DNA from: Flavihumibacter sp. UBA7668
Lineage (GTDB): Bacteria > Bacteroidota > Bacteroidia > Chitinophagales > Chitinophagaceae
Direction of reading: 5' to 3'
Assembly: GCF_002483205.1 (NCBI RefSeq)
Contig: NZ_DLHM01000002.1
Coordinates: 62,001-126,000, forward strand
Length of the DNA stretch: 64,000 bases
In this document: in pieces, positions 26,261 to 33,861 of the stretch
Numbering within the stretch: position 1 is the first letter of the stretch
Layout of the letters: every line of letters starts with the position of its first letter
The notes under the pieces: model-generated
The model's input: only the letters and a program-made list of their open reading frames with translations
Databases searched by the model: none
Told to the model about the DNA's origin: nothing
Translations under genes and position numbers: made by a program

Positions 26261-28795
26261 ATGGCGAATAAGGTGAAGACCAAGAAAAAATCACGACCCG
26301 ATGCGGTGGATCTGCGCCCGGATAAAGAGGAACAGGTGGAGGTGAAAAAGCTGGTTAAAGACGAACGGACACTTAAAATTATTGGAGCCGTATGTCTCCT
26401 GCTGGCCATCTTCCTGTTTATTGCATTCAGTTCCTACCTGTTTACCTGGAAAGCCGATCAGGATAAGGTATTCAGAGGAGGAAGTTATTTCCTCTTTGCA
26501 GAAGATATTAAAGTTGCCAACCTGCTTGGCAGACTGGGTGCCTGGGTATCTCATTTCTTTTTCTATAAGGGATTTGGGCTGGCTTCCTATTTTCTTTGCA
26601 GTTTGTTTTTTGTGCTGGGTGCTAACCTGCTCTTCCGTAAAAAACTTTTTCGGGTAGGCCGGAATTTCCGCTATGTACTGGTTGGGTTATTATATTTCAG
26701 TGTAAGCCTGGCATTTTTCTCCGGTTCAAGCAGTTTTGCATGGGGAGGAGCTGTTGGTAATATGATCAGTAAATGGCTGACCAGTTTTCTCGGAACAATT
26801 GGTGCTGCGGCTGTTCTGCTATTAGGTGGTATTGCCTATTTTATCTGGCGTTTTAATCCGGTATTTTCAGTTCCCAAATTACCTCAGTTACCGGTTCGTA
26901 AAAGCGGCGGGGCGGTAATGCCGGTTGATCCCGGTGAGGAAGAGGAAGAGCCAGCTAATGATCAGGATGCAGAGGCCCGTTTGGTAGTGGATGAAGCGCT
27001 CGCAAAGAAAAATGGACTGAAGAAAAAAGGTGGTGTGGTCGTAATGCCCCCAACACAGGAAGAAATGCCGATACCCTTTGATATTATTGAGAAGGAAGAA
27101 CCGACTGAGCCATTAACTGATTCAATAGAAGAGGAAGCACCTGCAGAACCGATACTACCTGAAGAACCAAAGCATCCGGTAGTTATCCTGCCTCGCAATG
27201 AAGAACCCGTATCCCTGGAAGAATTGCCCCTGGAAATTAAATCCATGCCGGATGATGAGCCGGCTGAGGAAGACGGAAAAAAAATAGAAGAGTTGGCCCC
27301 TTATGAGCCAACACTGGATCTGCGGGATTATAAATACCCCGGATTGGAACTGCTTGAAACACACGGAAGTGAAAAGATTGTCCAGGATCCTGCAGAACTG
27401 GAAATGAATAAAAACCAGATCATCAACACACTTAAGAATTACGATATCAATATCCAGAAAATAAGTGCAACTGTTGGTCCAACTGTAACACTTTATGAAA
27501 TTGTGCCTGCAGCCGGTGTGCGGATTTCCAGAATCAAAAACCTGGAGGATGATATCGCCCTTAGTCTGGCTGCATTGGGGATCCGGATTATTGCCCCTAT
27601 TCCGGGAAAAGGAACCATCGGGATTGAAGTGCCGAATGTGAAAAAGACCGTGGTAAGCATGAAGACCCTGCTCAGTTCGGACAAGTTTCTTCATAATACT
27701 TTCAGTCTGCCAATAGCAATTGGTAAAAAAATCGATAACGAAAATTTCATTGTGGATCTGGCTGCCATGCCTCACCTACTGATGGCTGGTGCCACAGGTC
27801 AGGGTAAATCTGTCGGATTAAATGCGATCCTCGTTTCACTCCTGTATAAAAAGCACCCCTCCCAGTTGAAATTTGTATTGGTAGATCCGAAGAAAGTGGA
27901 ACTGAGTCTGTATAGAACGATTGAACACCATTTTCTGGCCAAATTACCTGGGGAAGAAGAAGCAATTATAACCGATACCAAAAAAGTAATCAATACCCTG
28001 AATGCACTTTGTATCGAAATGGATAACCGGTACGATTTACTGAAGGAAGCCGGCACCAGGAATATTAAAGAATACAATGAAAAATTTGTCAAAAGAAAAT
28101 TGAATCCACAGAAAGGGCATCAGTTTCTACCCTTTATTGTGCTTGTAATTGATGAGTTCGCAGATCTGATCATGACGGCCGGTAAAGAAGTGGAAATGCC
28201 CATAGCCAGACTGGCACAATTGGCCAGGGCAGTTGGTATTCACCTGATTATTGCAACCCAGCGTCCATCCGTTAATATCATCACCGGAACCATCAAAGCC
28301 AACTTCCCGGCCCGGATTGCGTTCAAAGTTTCTTCAAAAATTGACAGCCGGACTATCCTGGATGCCGGAGGAGCCGAACAACTTATCGGAAAAGGGGATA
28401 TGCTGATATCCTATAATGGAGAGCTTACCCGCCTGCAGTGTGCTTTCGTAGACACGCCGGAAGTTGAAGATGTAACTGATTTTATTGGTGATCAGCGCGG
28501 ATATCCGCAGGCTTTTCTGCTACCGGAATATGTAGATGAAAAAGATATGGAAGGGAAAGATTTTGATCTGGCCGATAAAGATCCCTTATTTGATGAGGCA
28601 GCAAGATTAATCGTTGCGAATCAGATTGGATCAACATCCCTTTTACAAAGGCGCATGAAACTCGGCTATAACCGGGCAGGTCGATTAATGGATCAATTGG
28701 AAGCCGCGGGAGTTGTAGGCCCCAATTTGGGGAGTAAGGCCCGGGAAGTGATGATCAAGACAGAACACGAGCTCGAAGAAATCCTGATGAGGTAG
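26261..28795 (+). CDS. ftsK: DNA translocase FtsK
   Basis: An 844-aa FtsK/SpoIIIE protein that pumps DNA at the division septum and activates XerCD at dif. It has an N-terminal membrane domain of four helices (about 40-210), a Pro/Glu-rich linker (about 220-370), the motor with Walker A GATGQGKS (510-517) and Walker B VLVIDEFADL, and a C-terminal winged-helix gamma domain (SLLQRRMKLGYNRAGRLMDQLEAAGVVGP) that reads the KOPS sequences. The ATG at 26261 (MANKVK) is the usual FtsK beginning; an ATG at 26210 would add 17 residues and lie upstream of the promoter. Confidence 0.95.
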   Translation: MANKVKTKKKSRPDAVDLRPDKEEQVEVKKLVKDERTLKIIGAVCLLLAIFLFIAFSSYLFTWKADQDKVFRGGSYFLFAEDIKVANLLGRLGAWVSHFFFYKGFGLASYFLCSLFFVLGANLLFRKKLFRVGRNFRYVLVGLLYFSVSLAFFSGSSSFAWGGAVGNMISKWLTSFLGTIGAAAVLLLGGIAYFIWRFNPVFSVPKLPQLPVRKSGGAVMPVDPGEEEEEPANDQDAEARLVVDEALAKKNGLKKKGGVVVMPPTQEEMPIPFDIIEKEEPTEPLTDSIEEEAPAEPILPEEPKHPVVILPRNEEPVSLEELPLEIKSMPDDEPAEEDGKKIEELAPYEPTLDLRDYKYPGLELLETHGSEKIVQDPAELEMNKNQIINTLKNYDINIQKISATVGPTVTLYEIVPAAGVRISRIKNLEDDIALSLAALGIRIIAPIPGKGTIGIEVPNVKKTVVSMKTLLSSDKFLHNTFSLPIAIGKKIDNENFIVDLAAMPHLLMAGATGQGKSVGLNAILVSLLYKKHPSQLKFVLVDPKKVELSLYRTIEHHFLAKLPGEEEAIITDTKKVINTLNALCIEMDNRYDLLKEAGTRNIKEYNEKFVKRKLNPQKGHQFLPFIVLVIDEFADLIMTAGKEVEMPIARLAQLARAVGIHLIIATQRPSVNIITGTIKANFPARIAFKVSSKIDSRTILDAGGAEQLIGKGDMLISYNGELTRLQCAFVDTPEVEDVTDFIGDQRGYPQAFLLPEYVDEKDMEGKDFDLADKDPLFDEAARLIVANQIGSTSLLQRRMKLGYNRAGRLMDQLEAAGVVGPNLGSKAREVMIKTEHELEEILMR

Positions 28796-28813
28796 GAAAT
28801 TAGAATTGGGGAG

Positions 28814-28834
28814 TCGGACATTCTGTCTGATTTT
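28814..28834 (+). terminator. Weak hairpin terminator after ftsK
   Basis: A seven-base stem TCGGACA/TGTCTGA (one G-T pair) with a three-base loop is followed by TTTT. It could end ftsK transcription; lolA has its own promoter downstream. Confidence 0.4.
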
Positions 28835-28871
28835 GGCAGTATTCTGTTAAAAACGGCTTAAAGACCCGGGG

Positions 28872-28883
28872 GGGATTAATCCC
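28872..28883. promoter_or_regulatory. Palindrome upstream of lolA
   Basis: GGGATTAATCCC is a perfect 12-bp palindrome about 40 bp upstream of the lolA -7 motif. It could be an operator for a dimeric regulator; no ligand can be assigned. Confidence 0.35.
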
Positions 28884-28921
28884 TGCACCTTAATTGTAGT
28901 CTATACAGAGACACAAACAAT

Positions 28922-28929
28922 TATCTTTG
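28922..28929 (+). promoter_or_regulatory. -7 promoter motif for lolA
   Basis: TATCTTTG followed by C fits TAnnTTTG. A TTG at 28894 lies 25 bases upstream. The leader to the ATG at 28953 would be about 17-20 bases. Confidence 0.75.
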
Positions 28930-28952
28930 CACCTTTATTTTAATTCGAGCAC

Positions 28953-29606
28953 ATGAATAAACTTTTAACTCTCGTAGCATTTCTGATAGGATTTGGTTCC
29001 GCAACAAATAGTATGGCCCAGTCTGATCCGGCTGCCAAACAAATACTTGATGGTGTTAGTGCCAAATTCAAGTCCTTCAAAGCAGTACAATCCGGTTTTA
29101 CACTCAAAGTGGAAGATGGAAAAGGAAAAGTACAGGGTGAGAAATCCGGAGTGGTATTTATGAAAGGTGGAAAATATCGGGTGAATATATCCGGACAGGA
29201 AATTTATAGCGACGGATCCAATGTATGGACCTATGATAAAGCTACGAATGAGGTAACAATTACAAAAATGGAAGGTGGTCAGAGTGCGCTTACACCACAA
29301 AAACTGTTTACCAACTTTTACGACAAGGATTTTTTATATAAACTCAATGGAGAGAAAAAAGTAGGAGCGAAACTTGTTCAGGAAATTGAACTTACTCCGG
29401 TGGATAAAACCAAGGCCTTTCACAAGGTTTACCTGATGGTGGATAAGGCACAGAAATCAATTTACAATGCAAAAATTCTGGAAAAAAATGGAAATGTGTA
29501 TACCTATACCATTTCTAATTTTAACGGGAAAGCAGTTATACCGGATGCGCAATTTGTATTTGATAAGAAAAAATATCCGGGAGTGGAGGAGATAGACCTG
29601 CGATAG
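28953..29606 (+). CDS. lolA: Outer-membrane lipoprotein carrier LolA-like protein
   Basis: A 217-aa periplasmic protein with a signal peptide (MNKLLTLVAFLIGFGSATNSMAQ) and a LolA-type half-barrel: ILDGVSAKFKSFKAVQSGFTLKV, KYRVNISGQEIYSDGSNVWTYDKATNEVTI, and FDKKKYPGVEEIDLR at the end. LolA shuttles lipoproteins from the LolCDE transporter to the outer membrane. It sits next to ftsK. It ends one base before the convergent AraC regulator gene, with no gap for a terminator. Confidence 0.9.
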   Translation: MNKLLTLVAFLIGFGSATNSMAQSDPAAKQILDGVSAKFKSFKAVQSGFTLKVEDGKGKVQGEKSGVVFMKGGKYRVNISGQEIYSDGSNVWTYDKATNEVTITKMEGGQSALTPQKLFTNFYDKDFLYKLNGEKKVGAKLVQEIELTPVDKTKAFHKVYLMVDKAQKSIYNAKILEKNGNVYTYTISNFNGKAVIPDAQFVFDKKKYPGVEEIDLR

Positions 29607-30593
29607 TCAGGCTCTGATTTCACTGGGCAGCAGATTGAATTCTTTTTTGAATGCAGCAGCAAAATTGCTGAGATTGGAATATCCAATCTGCAGTCCCACT
29701 TCTTTTACGGAATAATCTCCACTTAATAACATATCCCTGGCAACACTCAATCGCTGTTTCTGGTAATAGGCATAAATACTGGTGCCATAAACTTCTTTAA
29801 ACAGTTTTTTCAACTTTGCCGAACTCATGGCAGCTTCCTGTGCCAGCTGATCGATGGTGGGTGGCCTTGTCAGAATATTTTCGGTTAGTAATGCTTCCAC
29901 ATGCATCAGTTGATGTATATCGTAACGCGAGATTTTCGGACTGGCAAGTACTGATCTGCTTCTCTCATAAAGTCGACTGAAAAATCGCTCAATCAACAAC
30001 ATGATTCGATTCTGGATGGTAGCCATGCGAAGCGGACTGTCGTCCTCAATCTGCAACATTTCGGTAAAATACCGGCGGTATTCATTGTCAATTGGCTCCA
30101 TGGTGAAGGAAGCCGTTTTTAATTGCAGATAGGTACACAGCACTTCATCCGGATCACTGATCTGCAGATGAATCGCCAGCCAATTTTTATCGAATAAAAT
30201 ATTGATTCCCCTGTTATGACTGCCTTTTCTACCCAGATAAGAGATGTCGAAAAGAGAACTGGTAAGAAAGATGCCGGCATGGTGTTCGTTTTTAGTAGAA
30301 AGCACCTCTCCATCAATTTTCAGCGTTAATTCTTCTTCAATCCTGAATTCTTCATACCGCAGTACATAAAATTCCTCTTCTTCTTTTACCCGCTTTAGAA
30401 AGAAATGATCGTTTAACGTATAATCAGAAAGGATGGCCTGCAAACCATTCGGTAATTCAATAATGGTTGAATAGCCAGTTGCGAAATGTTCAGGATAAAC
30501 AAGGGTATTTCCCTGCATTTGAACCCCAAGTTCATGCGCCATCCTCGTTAACAGGTGACGGTAGTTATTGGACTGATATTCAAAACTGAACAA
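29607..30593 (-). CDS. AraC family transcriptional regulator
   Basis: A 328-aa regulator with an N-terminal domain of unknown ligand (about 1-220) and a C-terminal AraC double helix-turn-helix: AMSSAKLKKLFKEVYGTSIYAYYQKQRLSVARDMLLSGDYSVKEVGLQIGYSNLSNFAAAFKKEFN. The TTG at 30593 begins 20 bases after a perfect -7 motif; an ATG at 30539 would remove 18 N-terminal residues and cannot be excluded. It may control the genes around it, such as ubiX or lolA, but no operator could be identified. Confidence 0.85.
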   Translation of the reverse strand: MFSFEYQSNNYRHLLTRMAHELGVQMQGNTLVYPEHFATGYSTIIELPNGLQAILSDYTLNDHFFLKRVKEEEEFYVLRYEEFRIEEELTLKIDGEVLSTKNEHHAGIFLTSSLFDISYLGRKGSHNRGINILFDKNWLAIHLQISDPDEVLCTYLQLKTASFTMEPIDNEYRRYFTEMLQIEDDSPLRMATIQNRIMLLIERFFSRLYERSRSVLASPKISRYDIHQLMHVEALLTENILTRPPTIDQLAQEAAMSSAKLKKLFKEVYGTSIYAYYQKQRLSVARDMLLSGDYSVKEVGLQIGYSNLSNFAAAFKKEFNLLPSEIRA

Positions 30594-30612
30594 GTTATAA
30601 GAATTATTAATC

Positions 30613-30620
30613 CAAATGTA
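30613..30620 (-). promoter_or_regulatory. -7 promoter motif for the AraC regulator
   Basis: On the minus strand TACATTTG matches TAnnTTTG, 19 bases upstream of the TTG start at 30593. Confidence 0.7.
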
Positions 30621-30630
30621 AGGAAGAAAA

Positions 30631-31200
30631 TTAAGGAGTGCCCCATCTATAGGTTTTATTCTCCAGTCCGGCCAGGTCCAATACCCTGTCTACCACCGTT
30701 TGTGCAAGTTCTGCTACTGTAGATGGGCGGGAATAAAAAGAGGGTGTAGCCGGACAAATAATTCCCCCTGCCAGGGTGATGGTTTCCATATTTCGGATAT
30801 GCATCAGGTTATAGGGCGTTTCTCTTGCTACACAAATCAGTTTTCTTCTTTCTTTAAGGATAACATCTGCAGCTCTTGTAATCAGGTCGTCTGATTGTCC
30901 GCCTGCAATTCGGCCTAAGGTTCCCATAGAACAGGGAATGATGATCATGGTAGTATATTGTCCGGATCCGCTGGCAAAGGGGGCTGTAAAATCGGTTTTA
31001 TCATAGAATCGGATTCCCTGCTGCTGGAATTCCAGATAGCTTTCATTATCCAACTCGGTTTTCCATACTTCTCCGGCATTTTTAGTCATTACAACAGATA
31101 ACGCATCCCATTGCTCCCGGAGTTGAACCAGCCGGTTAAGCAGTAATTGCGCATATATTGAACCGCTTGCTCCGGTGATGGCTATAACAATTCTTTGCAT
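30631..31200 (-). CDS. ubiX: UbiX-type flavin prenyltransferase
   Basis: A 189-aa flavoprotein that attaches a dimethylallyl group to FMN to make the cofactor of UbiD decarboxylases. ITGASGSIYAQLLL (8-21) binds FMN; CSMGTLGRIAGGQSDDLITRAADVILKERRKLICVARETPYNLMHIRNM is the family core with the conserved Arg/Glu/Pro; and AGGIICPATPSFYSRP closes the site. No UbiD is seen nearby. Because menaquinone is made by the futalosine route here, a UbiD-type partner elsewhere is likely. Confidence 0.93.
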   Translation of the reverse strand: MQRIVIAITGASGSIYAQLLLNRLVQLREQWDALSVVMTKNAGEVWKTELDNESYLEFQQQGIRFYDKTDFTAPFASGSGQYTTMIIIPCSMGTLGRIAGGQSDDLITRAADVILKERRKLICVARETPYNLMHIRNMETITLAGGIICPATPSFYSRPSTVAELAQTVVDRVLDLAGLENKTYRWGTP

Positions 31201-31224
31201 GTGGATTCGTTATTTTTATACTAA

Positions 31225-31232
31225 CAAAAATA
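31225..31232 (-). promoter_or_regulatory. -7 promoter motif for ubiX
   Basis: On the minus strand TATTTTTG fits TAnnTTTG; it lies 24 bases upstream of the ubiX ATG at 31200. Confidence 0.65.
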
Positions 31233-31235
31233 ATC

Positions 31236-31760
31236 ATGCATAGGTTTATTGCCATTATAATCGTTTTGATGGGGGGATTATCTGCCAGCGCACAAAAAGT
31301 TTCGGAAAAGGATATCCGATGGATGACCCTTCAGGAAGTTGAAGCGGCAACTAAAAAACAACCTCGTCCCGTCTTAATTGATCTTTATACCGATTGGTGC
31401 GGATGGTGCAAGGTGATGGATAAACGAACTTACCGGCATCCCAAAGTCACAGCCTATCTGAATGAAAAATATTATGCAGTAAAATTGGATGCGGAAGCAA
31501 AAACGGCCTACCAGTGGATGGGGAAATCTTTTGCTTTTAATGCTAATTATAAAACCAATGATATTGCATTGTACCTGACAGGCGGACAATTATCCTATCC
31601 AACAACAGTTATCATACCGTCTCCTGGTGAAGCACCTCAGGCTATTCCCGGTTATATGGCACCTCATGAATTGGAACTTATCGTTAAATATTTTGGTGAT
31701 GGCGCTTATCCCGGAACTCCGTTTCCCGTATACCAGAAAGAGTTTAAGAGGAAATGGTAA
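31236..31760 (+). CDS. Secreted thioredoxin-like protein
   Basis: A 174-aa protein with a signal peptide (MHRFIAIIIVLMGGLSASAQ) and a thioredoxin fold of the DUF255-like kind. The redox motif is CGWC at residues 55-58 (DLYTDWCGWCKVMDKRTYRHPKV), followed by VKLDAEAKTAYQWMGKSFAFNANY and SYPTTVIIP with the cis-proline. It probably reduces or isomerises disulfides in the periplasm. It is divergent from ubiX. Its TAA stop is followed directly by a purine tract. Confidence 0.85.
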   Translation: MHRFIAIIIVLMGGLSASAQKVSEKDIRWMTLQEVEAATKKQPRPVLIDLYTDWCGWCKVMDKRTYRHPKVTAYLNEKYYAVKLDAEAKTAYQWMGKSFAFNANYKTNDIALYLTGGQLSYPTTVIIPSPGEAPQAIPGYMAPHELELIVKYFGDGAYPGTPFPVYQKEFKRKW

Positions 31761-31783
31761 GAAGGGAGAAGGGAGATGGGGAA
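31761..31783 (+). repeat. Purine tract directly after the thioredoxin stop
   Basis: GAAGGGAGAAGGGAGATGGG begins on the base after TAA. It is one of the purine-rich repeats that abut stop codons in this window. Confidence 0.75.
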
Positions 31784-31887
31784 TTAAAACGGGATTAAAA
31801 TGCTGGATAATTTTAACATCCCTGCAACGGTTTTAGCTAAAACCATATCTATATGGTAGGTTTTTCATAGGATATTGGAAATAATTC

Positions 31888-31915
31888 GGACGGGATTTTT
31901 ATCCTGTCCCTTTTT
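31888..31915 (+). terminator. Hairpin terminator downstream of the thioredoxin gene
   Basis: Stem GGACGGGAT / ATCCTGTCC (nine pairs, one G-T) with a TTTT loop, then C and TTTTT. It is correctly placed to end the thioredoxin mRNA about 130 bases past the stop. Confidence 0.75.
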
Positions 31916-31949
31916 AACCCCATTTGTCACGGGGATGTCATAAATGGAT

Positions 31950-31999
31950 GTAAATCAACTGGCTTATCATAAGGAAATACTTATGTGTGATTGATTTAC
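31950..31999. other. Nested inverted repeats
   Basis: Outer arms GTAAATCAA (31950-31958) and TTGATTTAC (31991-31999) enclose inner arms CATAAG (31968-31973) and CTTATG (31980-31985). The arrangement could fold as a two-tier hairpin in RNA or be two operator half-sites. It lies between two terminators, outside any gene. Confidence 0.5.
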
Positions 32000-32066
32000 G
32001 TCAAATTCTGTCGTGTACTTCAAAAAAAATACGGCTGATGCAACTAATGTTTACTCATTAACATCT

Positions 32067-32074
32067 TATATTTG
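32067..32074 (+). promoter_or_regulatory. -7 promoter motif with no gene behind it
   Basis: TATATTTG fits TAnnTTTG. No ORF starts downstream; a strong terminator is 48 bases further, which suggests a short noncoding transcript. Confidence 0.55.
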
Positions 32075-32079
32075 AATTT

Positions 32080-32149
32080 TCATAGGATAAGGTTTAATGG
32101 TTAATGGTATTTGATTAGTGCATCCCGCCGTTTACGGCGGGATTTTTTT
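32080..32149 (+). ncRNA. Candidate small RNA, about 70 nt
   Basis: The interval runs from the expected start point after the -7 motif at 32067-32074 to the T-run of the terminator at 32122-32149. It has no ORF, begins AT-rich and ends in a GC-rich hairpin with seven Ts. Size and layout fit a trans-acting sRNA, but conservation and expression are untested. No RNA family was recognised. Confidence 0.4.
32122..32149 (+). terminator. Strong intrinsic terminator
   Basis: A perfect nine-base stem ATCCCGCCG / CGGCGGGAT with a TTTA loop, then a run of seven Ts. It is the 3' end of the candidate small RNA. Confidence 0.85.
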
Positions 32150-32164
32150 GTTAAGGGAGGAAAA

Positions 32165-32263
32165 GGAGACAACGGGGAAAAGGAGACAACGGGGAAAAGG
32201 AGACAACGGAGAAAAAGGAGACAACGGAGAAAAAGGAGACAACGGGGGAAAAGGAGACAACGG
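32165..32263 (+). repeat. 17-18-bp tandem repeat, six copies
   Basis: The core GGAGACAACGG recurs at 32165, 32182, 32199, 32217, 32235 and 32253, linked by GGAAAA or AGAAAAA. Further GGAGAAAA units continue to about 32283. The tract is purine-rich on the plus strand. Confidence 0.85.
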
Positions 32264-32362
32264 AGAAAAGGAGAAAAGGAGATGAGTAGGAACGTAAAAG
32301 TGAAGGTGGACGCAAAGGACTAAGAGCGAAGGGGACCTCGAAATTTCAAACTTATTGTATAA

Positions 32363-32391
32363 AAAAAGGGAGGCCATCAGCCTCCCTTTTT
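32363..32391. terminator. Bidirectional terminator downstream of the oxoamine synthase
   Basis: AAAAAGGGAGGC, loop CATCA, GCCTCCCTTTTT: a 12-bp stem with A and T runs on both sides, active in either direction. For the minus-strand gene ending at 32484 it lies beyond the repeat tract, so the repeat is inside the 3'UTR. Confidence 0.85.
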
Positions 32392-32483
32392 CCCTTTTCA
32401 CCTTTTACAGTCTCCTTCTTTTCACCTTTCACCTTTCACGTCTCTCTTTCACTTTTCACCTTTCACCTTTCACCTTTCATCTC
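32392..32483 (-). repeat. GGTGAAA-type repeat in the 3'UTR of the oxoamine synthase gene
   Basis: Read on the minus strand, TAG (32486-32484) is followed by GAGATGAAAGGTGAAAGGTG and more GGTGAAA, GTGAAAG and AGAAGGAG units up to the hairpin at 32391. It is purine-rich on the coding strand. Confidence 0.85.
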
Positions 32484-33740
32484 CTACATCGCCTCCGCCA
32501 TATCAGGAATTTCGGCAACCTTATATTCGCCGGCATCCAGCTTGGCCTTGGTTTCGGTGAAAGCCTGCAGGGTTAACTGAATATCTTCATCGGTATGCGC
32601 TGCGGTAGGAATCAACCGATAAATAATCTGTCCTTTAGGAATAACGGGGTATACAACAATTGAACAGAAGATATTATAATTTTCTCTCAGATCGAGTACC
32701 ATGGCAGTTGCTTCGGGTACATCTCCCTTCATGTAAACAGGTGTAACCATGGTATTGGTTTTACCGAGATCAAACCCTCTTTCTCTTAAACCATTTTGCA
32801 GGGTATTGGTAACATGCCAGAGCTTTTCGCGGAGTTCAGGCATTGTTTTCAGCATTTCCATCCGTTTCAGCATGCCTTCAACAATCAGCATAGGCAGACT
32901 CTTTGCAAAAATTTGAGAACGGGTATTATACCGGAGATAAGCCAGTACATCTTTCGGTCCGGCTATAAATGCACCAATACTTCCCATTGATTTTACGAAG
33001 GTGGAGAAATAGAGGTCGATTCCGGCCTGGCATCCCTGCGCTTCATCTGCACCAGCACCAGTTGGACCCATTGCACCAAACCCATGTGCATCATCAATCA
33101 GGATACGGAACTCATATTTTTCTTTCAGTGCTACAATTTCTTTCAGTTTGCCCTGATCACCGCTCATACCGTATACTCCTTCTGTAATCAGGAGAATACC
33201 ACCACCTGTTTTCTCTGCCATTTTAGTGGCCCGTTGAAGCTGTTTTTCGCAATCTTCCACATCGTTGTGCTTGTACGTATAACTGTAACCCAGATGCATC
33301 CGGATTCCATCAACAATACAGGCATGGCATTCCGCATCGTATACGATAATATCACGACGATTTACCAACGCATCAATACAACTCATAATTCCCTGGTAGC
33401 CAAAATTCAGCAGCATGGCATCTTCCCGCTTTACAAACTGGCTCAGCACTTTCTCCAATTCTTCGTGGTATATACTATTCCCGCTCATCATACGGGCACC
33501 CATCGGATAACCCATTCCCCATTTTTCAGCAGCAATGGTATCGGCCTTTCGCGTTTCCGGATGATTGGCAAGTCCGAGATAGTTGTTCAAACTCCAGACA
33601 ATTCGTTCTTTTCCGCGGAAAAACATCCTGCTTCCCAATTCTCCTTCCAGTTTTGGAAAAGCAAAATAACCATGCGCACGTTTCATGTGTTGACCAATCG
33701 GTCCGCCATCTTTCACCAGCTTCTCGAAGATATCTGCCAT
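32484..33740 (-). CDS. Alpha-oxoamine synthase (serine palmitoyltransferase / KBL-like)
   Basis: A 418-aa fold-type I PLP enzyme. SLNNYLGLANHPE, ARMMSGNSIYHEELE, DAECHACIVDGIRM, ILLITEGVYGMSGDQGKL and LIDDAHGFGAMG (pyridine Asp) are family strands; PLP is bound by Lys250 in TFVKSMGSIGAF. The family joins an acyl-CoA to an amino acid: serine palmitoyltransferase, glycine C-acetyltransferase or AONS. In Bacteroidota a sphingolipid or sulfonolipid role is common, but the sequence alone does not decide. Transcribed alone, with promoter and terminator. Confidence 0.85.
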   Translation of the reverse strand: MADIFEKLVKDGGPIGQHMKRAHGYFAFPKLEGELGSRMFFRGKERIVWSLNNYLGLANHPETRKADTIAAEKWGMGYPMGARMMSGNSIYHEELEKVLSQFVKREDAMLLNFGYQGIMSCIDALVNRRDIIVYDAECHACIVDGIRMHLGYSYTYKHNDVEDCEKQLQRATKMAEKTGGGILLITEGVYGMSGDQGKLKEIVALKEKYEFRILIDDAHGFGAMGPTGAGADEAQGCQAGIDLYFSTFVKSMGSIGAFIAGPKDVLAYLRYNTRSQIFAKSLPMLIVEGMLKRMEMLKTMPELREKLWHVTNTLQNGLRERGFDLGKTNTMVTPVYMKGDVPEATAMVLDLRENYNIFCSIVVYPVIPKGQIIYRLIPTAAHTDEDIQLTLQAFTETKAKLDAGEYKVAEIPDMAEAM

Positions 33741-33773
33741 ATGTTATGTGTAATTATGGGTTTAAAATTCACG

Positions 33774-33781
33774 CAAAGGTA
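33774..33781 (-). promoter_or_regulatory. -7 promoter motif for the oxoamine synthase
   Basis: TACCTTTG on the minus strand, followed by CG, matches TAnnTTTG. It lies 33 bases upstream of the ATG at 33740. Confidence 0.75.
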
Positions 33782-33838
33782 GTTTTTTTAAGCCTTTGTT
33801 ATGAATCTGTACGGCGGAACTTATCCTGCCATAGGGAC

Positions 33839-33846
33839 TATATTTG
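33839..33846 (+). promoter_or_regulatory. -7 promoter motif for the PafA-type phosphatase
   Basis: TATATTTG followed by C is a perfect TAnnTTTG. The ATG at 33862 is 15 bases downstream. The TTG inside this motif is in frame with the gene but is part of the promoter, not a start. Confidence 0.75.
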
Positions 33847-33861
33847 CAAAAAAACACCAAC

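Larger units (their letters stand above)
31784..32483. other. Gene-free region with hairpins, a promoter and repeats
   Basis: About 700 bp between the thioredoxin gene and the convergent oxoamine synthase. No convincing ORF: one at 32111-32323 is only the translation of the tandem repeat. It contains an ACCATAT/ATATGGT palindrome (31842-31857), a terminator (31888-31915), nested inverted repeats (31950-31999), a -7 motif (32067), a second terminator (32122-32149), a 17-18-bp tandem repeat (32165-32263), a two-way terminator (32363-32391) and a polypyrimidine tract that belongs to the minus-strand gene. Confidence 0.7.

Noticed and set aside
32111..32323. Open frame rich in Arg/Lys (RRQRRK repeats)
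   Set aside because: It is only the translation of the 17-18-bp tandem repeat and has no start context, homology or conserved frame.
33844..33861. TTG start for the PafA-type phosphatase
   Set aside because: The TTG is part of the TATATTTG promoter motif; the signal peptide starts at the ATG at 33862.
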